From CAYSZB01 sp964435475 (lineage in GTDB: Bacteria > Chloroflexota > Anaerolineae > Anaerolineales > Anaerolineaceae), in contig CAYSZB010000004.1 in NCBI GenBank assembly GCA_964435475.1, positions 1-64,000 of the forward strand: 64,000 nt of DNA, written 5' to 3'. Within the stretch, counting starts at the first letter, position 1; the number at the start of each line of letters is the position of its first letter. Made by a program: the position numbers and the translations under genes. This document shows positions 61,490-64,000 of this stretch, one piece after another. The notes beneath the pieces were generated by a model, which did not search any database, had not been told where the DNA came from, and saw only the letters and a list, made by a program, of their open reading frames with translations.

Positions 61490-61494
61490 AATGG

Positions 61495-61510
61495 TGTGAT
61501 GAGTATCACA
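61495..61510. promoter_or_regulatory. CRP/FNR-like palindrome in the sugar ABC leader
   Basis: TGTGATGAGTATCACA matches the CRP consensus TGTGA-N6-TCACA in both half-sites. It sits just downstream of the candidate -10 box, where binding would repress rather than activate. The arm GTGAT can also pair with ATCAC at 61479-61483, so it might act as RNA structure instead. Confidence 0.45.
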
Positions 61511-61543
61511 AAAATTGTTTCCAAAATCAAAAAAGGAGAAAAG

Positions 61544-62599
61544 ATGAAGAAACACCTAATTATTATTGTGGCAGTTTTTTTGCTTGCCAGTATCGTACTT
61601 TCGGCATGTAAACCGAAAGTGGATGAACCTGTTGTTGAACCAGAAACAGCAGCAGAACCAATTGAGGACACCATTGTTTCCATGATTCCGGCGAAACCCG
61701 GATCACCCTTCGACATCAAGGGCATGACGGTCTGCTACTTGATCCCCTCTCTCGCCAATCCGTTCTTGAATGGCGTGGCCACCTCGGTCACCGAACAATT
61801 TAAGGCAGATGGTGTGACGGTAAACGTCTATGGTGCTGACGAAGGTGGCTTGAACCAGCAGTTTGACCAGATCGAGAACTGTATTTCGATGAAAGTGGAT
61901 TTCATGTATGTCATGGCAGCCGGTGAGATCGATCAATTGATCCCAGCTGTTGAAGAAGCCAAAGCTGCAGGAATCATGGTCATGGGGGTTCCTCCACTGA
62001 AATTGGCTCCCTTTGATTCCATCATGCACACCAGCCAGTATGAAGATGGTCAGAAAGTTGCCAAAATGGCCTGCGATTTCATCGAAGCTGTGTACCCGGA
62101 TGCGGCTGCCGGCAGCGTTGAAACTGCTATCATTGGGGGTGCAAGCGCCAATGTTGGTATGTTCGAGCGAGATCGTGGTTATTCCACCATCACCGAGATC
62201 TGTCCCAAAGTGAAGCTTGTTGCCCACCTGGATGTGACCGGTGACAGCATTCCTGTTGGACAGACTGCTGCAGAGAACGTCTTAACCGCGAATCCAAACG
62301 TTAAAGTCTTTATCGGCCAATCAACAGCTCACGCCCAGGGTATTTCCAATGCCATCAAAGCGTTGCCGAATGTCGACCCTACAAAATACGGCGTTTTTGC
62401 CGGTGATATGGATCCTTCCATGATCCCAACTGTCACCAGCTGCCAGGATCCCTATAAGGGTTTTGTCGCCATTGGCGGTACGGCCCTTGATGTAGCCACC
62501 TACGAGCAGGTCAAGAAGATGCTTCAGGGTGTTGAACATCCTAACATCATCAACGATGCTTTAGAGCCGATCCATTGCGACTTCAGCACACTGAAATAA
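61544..62599 (+). CDS. Sugar ABC transporter substrate-binding lipoprotein
   Basis: A 351-residue binding protein of the ribose/galactose type. The signal peptide is MKKHLIIIVAVFLLASIVLSAC, with lipidated Cys22, followed by an acidic linker rich in Glu and Pro (about 25-45). The fold begins TVCYLIPSLANPFLNG, then QFDQIENCISMKVDFMYVM and IDQLIPAVEEAKAAGI, and ends around GGTALDVATYEQVKKML. The ATG at 61544 follows AAAAAGGAGAAAAG; the longer frame lacks a ribosome site. It delivers a sugar to the ATPase encoded next. The rhamnose operon nearby makes L-rhamnose or a related sugar a candidate, but no binding residues can prove it. Confidence 0.9.
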   Translation: MKKHLIIIVAVFLLASIVLSACKPKVDEPVVEPETAAEPIEDTIVSMIPAKPGSPFDIKGMTVCYLIPSLANPFLNGVATSVTEQFKADGVTVNVYGADEGGLNQQFDQIENCISMKVDFMYVMAAGEIDQLIPAVEEAKAAGIMVMGVPPLKLAPFDSIMHTSQYEDGQKVAKMACDFIEAVYPDAAAGSVETAIIGGASANVGMFERDRGYSTITEICPKVKLVAHLDVTGDSIPVGQTAAENVLTANPNVKVFIGQSTAHAQGISNAIKALPNVDPTKYGVFAGDMDPSMIPTVTSCQDPYKGFVAIGGTALDVATYEQVKKMLQGVEHPNIINDALEPIHCDFSTLK

Positions 62600-62622
62600 C
62601 GTTATTTGAATAATGTAGAATC

Positions 62623-62656
62623 AATTATGAAGGGGGGATATCCCCCCTTCATAATT
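62623..62656 (+). terminator. 34-bp perfect palindrome after the sugar-binding gene
   Basis: AATTATGAAGGGGGGAT and its exact complement meet at the centre without a gap, so an RNA hairpin would have at least 15 bp. No T tract follows. Like the hairpin at 53971, it separates a binding-protein gene from its transporter genes and probably gives more binding protein than channel. Confidence 0.75.
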
Positions 62657-62676
62657 AAACCTGAGGTGAAATAGGA

Positions 62677-64000
62677 ATGGATGCCAAGGTTGTGTTATCC
62701 CTGGAAAATATTACCAAGAGGTATCCAGGTGTATTGGCTCTGAACAATGTGTCAATTGACTTCCTTGAGGGAGAAGTCCATGCCTTGTTAGGGGAAAATG
62801 GCGCTGGCAAATCAACTCTTATCAAAGCGGTCTCCGGAGCCATTGATATAGATTCCGGAATTATAAAAATTAATGGGAAAGCTTATCACAAGGTCACTCC
62901 TTTACTTTCCAGGAGCCTTGGGATCGAGGTGATTTACCAGGAGTTCAACCTCGTTCCTGCTTTATCCGTGGCAGAAAACATCTACTTATGTGAAAGAATT
63001 GAGAACTCAGCATTATTCAACGCCAAAGAAATTGAGAAAAAAGCAGCCAGGGTCCTGGATCAATTTGGTGTGAACATAAACCCACAAAGCCTGGTTCAGG
63101 ATTTATCAATTGCTGACCAGGAGATCGTTGAGATCGCAAAAGCAGTTTCAAAGAATGTCAAAGTATTGATCATGGATGAGCCTTCAGCTCCGCTAAGCGT
63201 TTCTGAAGTGGAAATGATGTTCAAGATTATCCAGCAATTGAAAAATAAAGGTGTGACAGTCATTTACATCTCTCATCGTTTGGAAGAAGTTTTCCGGATT
63301 TCTGATCGCGTCAGCGTGATGCGCGACGGCTGTTATGTCACAACCAAGAATACGATAGATACCAGCCGCCAGGAGCTGATAAATCTGATGGTTGGACGAG
63401 AATTGAGGGAAAGTTATCCTCCGAGGAAAAATCCGCCTGGTGAGGTTGCACTGGAATTGAAAAATATAACCGGCAACGGAGATAAAGATATATCCTTAAT
63501 GGTGCGTAGAGGGGAAATTCTGGGAATATCTGGATTGGTAGGCGCTGGGCGAACAGAATTGGCTCAACTCATATTTGGCGCAGCCCACATGGAACAAGGT
63601 GAGATCCTTGTCAAAGGACAACCAGTTAAGATCAAGTCGCCTTTGGATGCCATTAAACATCGCATAGGTTTGTTAACCGAGGATCGAAAGGGACAGGGTC
63701 TGTTCCTTGATCTGGCAGTCAAGTGGAATATTGTTTTCCCTATTGGCAAGCAAATTTCCAAATATGGTGTGATGAATACCAAAAAAGAAGATGAGATCGC
63801 CAGCCATTTCAAGGACCGGATCAATATCAAGACTCCCAGCCTGTCACAACCGGTGATCTATCTGAGTGGTGGCAACCAGCAGAAGGTCGTCCTGGCGAAA
63901 TCACTGGCTGCAGATTCGGACATTTTAATTTTTGATGAGCCAACCAGGGGTATTGACGTTGGCGCAAAACAGGAAATTTATCATTTGATGACCGAATTGG
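62677..64000 (+). CDS. Sugar ABC transporter ATPase, double cassette (partial)
   Basis: The gene starts at ATG 62677 with AGGA just upstream and runs off the right edge after 441 codons; a full protein would be about 500. It has two ATP-binding cassettes as in RbsA, MglA and XylG. The first has Walker A GENGAGKST (residues 39-47), the Q-loop VIYQEFNLVPALSVAENI, a weak signature LSIADQEIVEIAKAV and Walker B MDEPSAPLS. The second has GLVGAGRTELAQLIFGA in place of a canonical Walker A, then the good signature LSGGNQQKVVLAKSL and Walker B IFDEPTRGIDVGA. This is the normal asymmetry for the family. It pairs with the binding protein at 61544, and a permease gene should follow outside the window. 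Confidence 0.93.
   Translation, partial: MDAKVVLSLENITKRYPGVLALNNVSIDFLEGEVHALLGENGAGKSTLIKAVSGAIDIDSGIIKINGKAYHKVTPLLSRSLGIEVIYQEFNLVPALSVAENIYLCERIENSALFNAKEIEKKAARVLDQFGVNINPQSLVQDLSIADQEIVEIAKAVSKNVKVLIMDEPSAPLSVSEVEMMFKIIQQLKNKGVTVIYISHRLEEVFRISDRVSVMRDGCYVTTKNTIDTSRQELINLMVGRELRESYPPRKNPPGEVALELKNITGNGDKDISLMVRRGEILGISGLVGAGRTELAQLIFGAAHMEQGEILVKGQPVKIKSPLDAIKHRIGLLTEDRKGQGLFLDLAVKWNIVFPIGKQISKYGVMNTKKEDEIASHFKDRINIKTPSLSQPVIYLSGGNQQKVVLAKSLAADSDILIFDEPTRGIDVGAKQEIYHLMTEL

Overview
This is a dense, gene-rich 64 kb stretch with about 50% GC or slightly more, from an anaerobic, glycan-feeding bacterium. The lipoprotein signals of the form LLSAC-APKE, the sugar and branched-chain-type ABC transporters, the DeoR/GntR/LysR regulators and the absence of any SusC/SusD pair would fit a Chloroflexota (Anaerolineae) member. 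That placement is an inference from gene style only. There is no rRNA, tRNA, CRISPR array, transposase or phage gene. A run of exactly 100 N at 56916-57015 marks a scaffold gap inside livF.

Region 1 (1-12490, + strand) is a glycoside hydrolase block: the tail of an unknown protein, a GH2, a GH3 with permuted domains, a second GH2, a GH43-like protein, a GH106-like rhamnosidase and an esterase. Region 2 (12689-16965, - strand) is a GH78 alpha-L-rhamnosidase followed by a GPH-type sugar symporter. None of the hydrolases has a signal peptide, so oligosaccharides are probably imported and cut in the cytoplasm.

Region 3 (17135-36376, + strand) looks like one 19 kb operon. It begins with a DeoR repressor, then a second GH78, two esterases, rhamnulokinase, rhamnulose-1-phosphate aldolase and L-rhamnose isomerase. 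These are followed by a second class II aldolase, a PHP-domain protein, a double-Rossmann dehydrogenase, a SrlD-like SDR and a complete 2-oxoacid dehydrogenase complex (fused E1, E2, E3). It ends at a 16-bp bidirectional terminator. Regions 2 and 3 diverge from a compact control region (17012-17121) in which two back-to-back promoters have their -35 boxes inside one palindrome and a candidate operator just downstream of each -10 box. Together, regions 1-3 take rhamnose-rich glycans or glycosides down to acetyl-CoA.

Region 4 (36499-58026) is the least explained part. A seven-gene - strand operon encodes an SDR, an OYE-type ene-reductase, a CoA-transferase, an enoyl-CoA hydratase, an FAH-family hydrolase, a zinc alcohol dehydrogenase and a fumarate-reductase-like flavoprotein. 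It diverges from a + strand operon headed by a GntR/FCD regulator. That operon encodes a three-subunit molybdenum hydroxylase, an SCP2-like/TudS-like protein, a cyclase-family hydrolase, a homocitrate-synthase-like enzyme, a Liv-type ABC transporter and a TIM-barrel isomerase. The gene content suggests uptake, hydroxylation, reduction, ring hydrolysis and CoA-dependent breakdown of a cyclic carboxylate or aromatic-like compound, possibly the aglycone of a rhamnoside. No single known pathway matches it.

Region 5 (58050-64000) holds an atypical transketolase-like enzyme, a LysR regulator on the opposite strand, and the start of a ribose/galactose-type sugar ABC importer whose first ATPase runs off the right edge.
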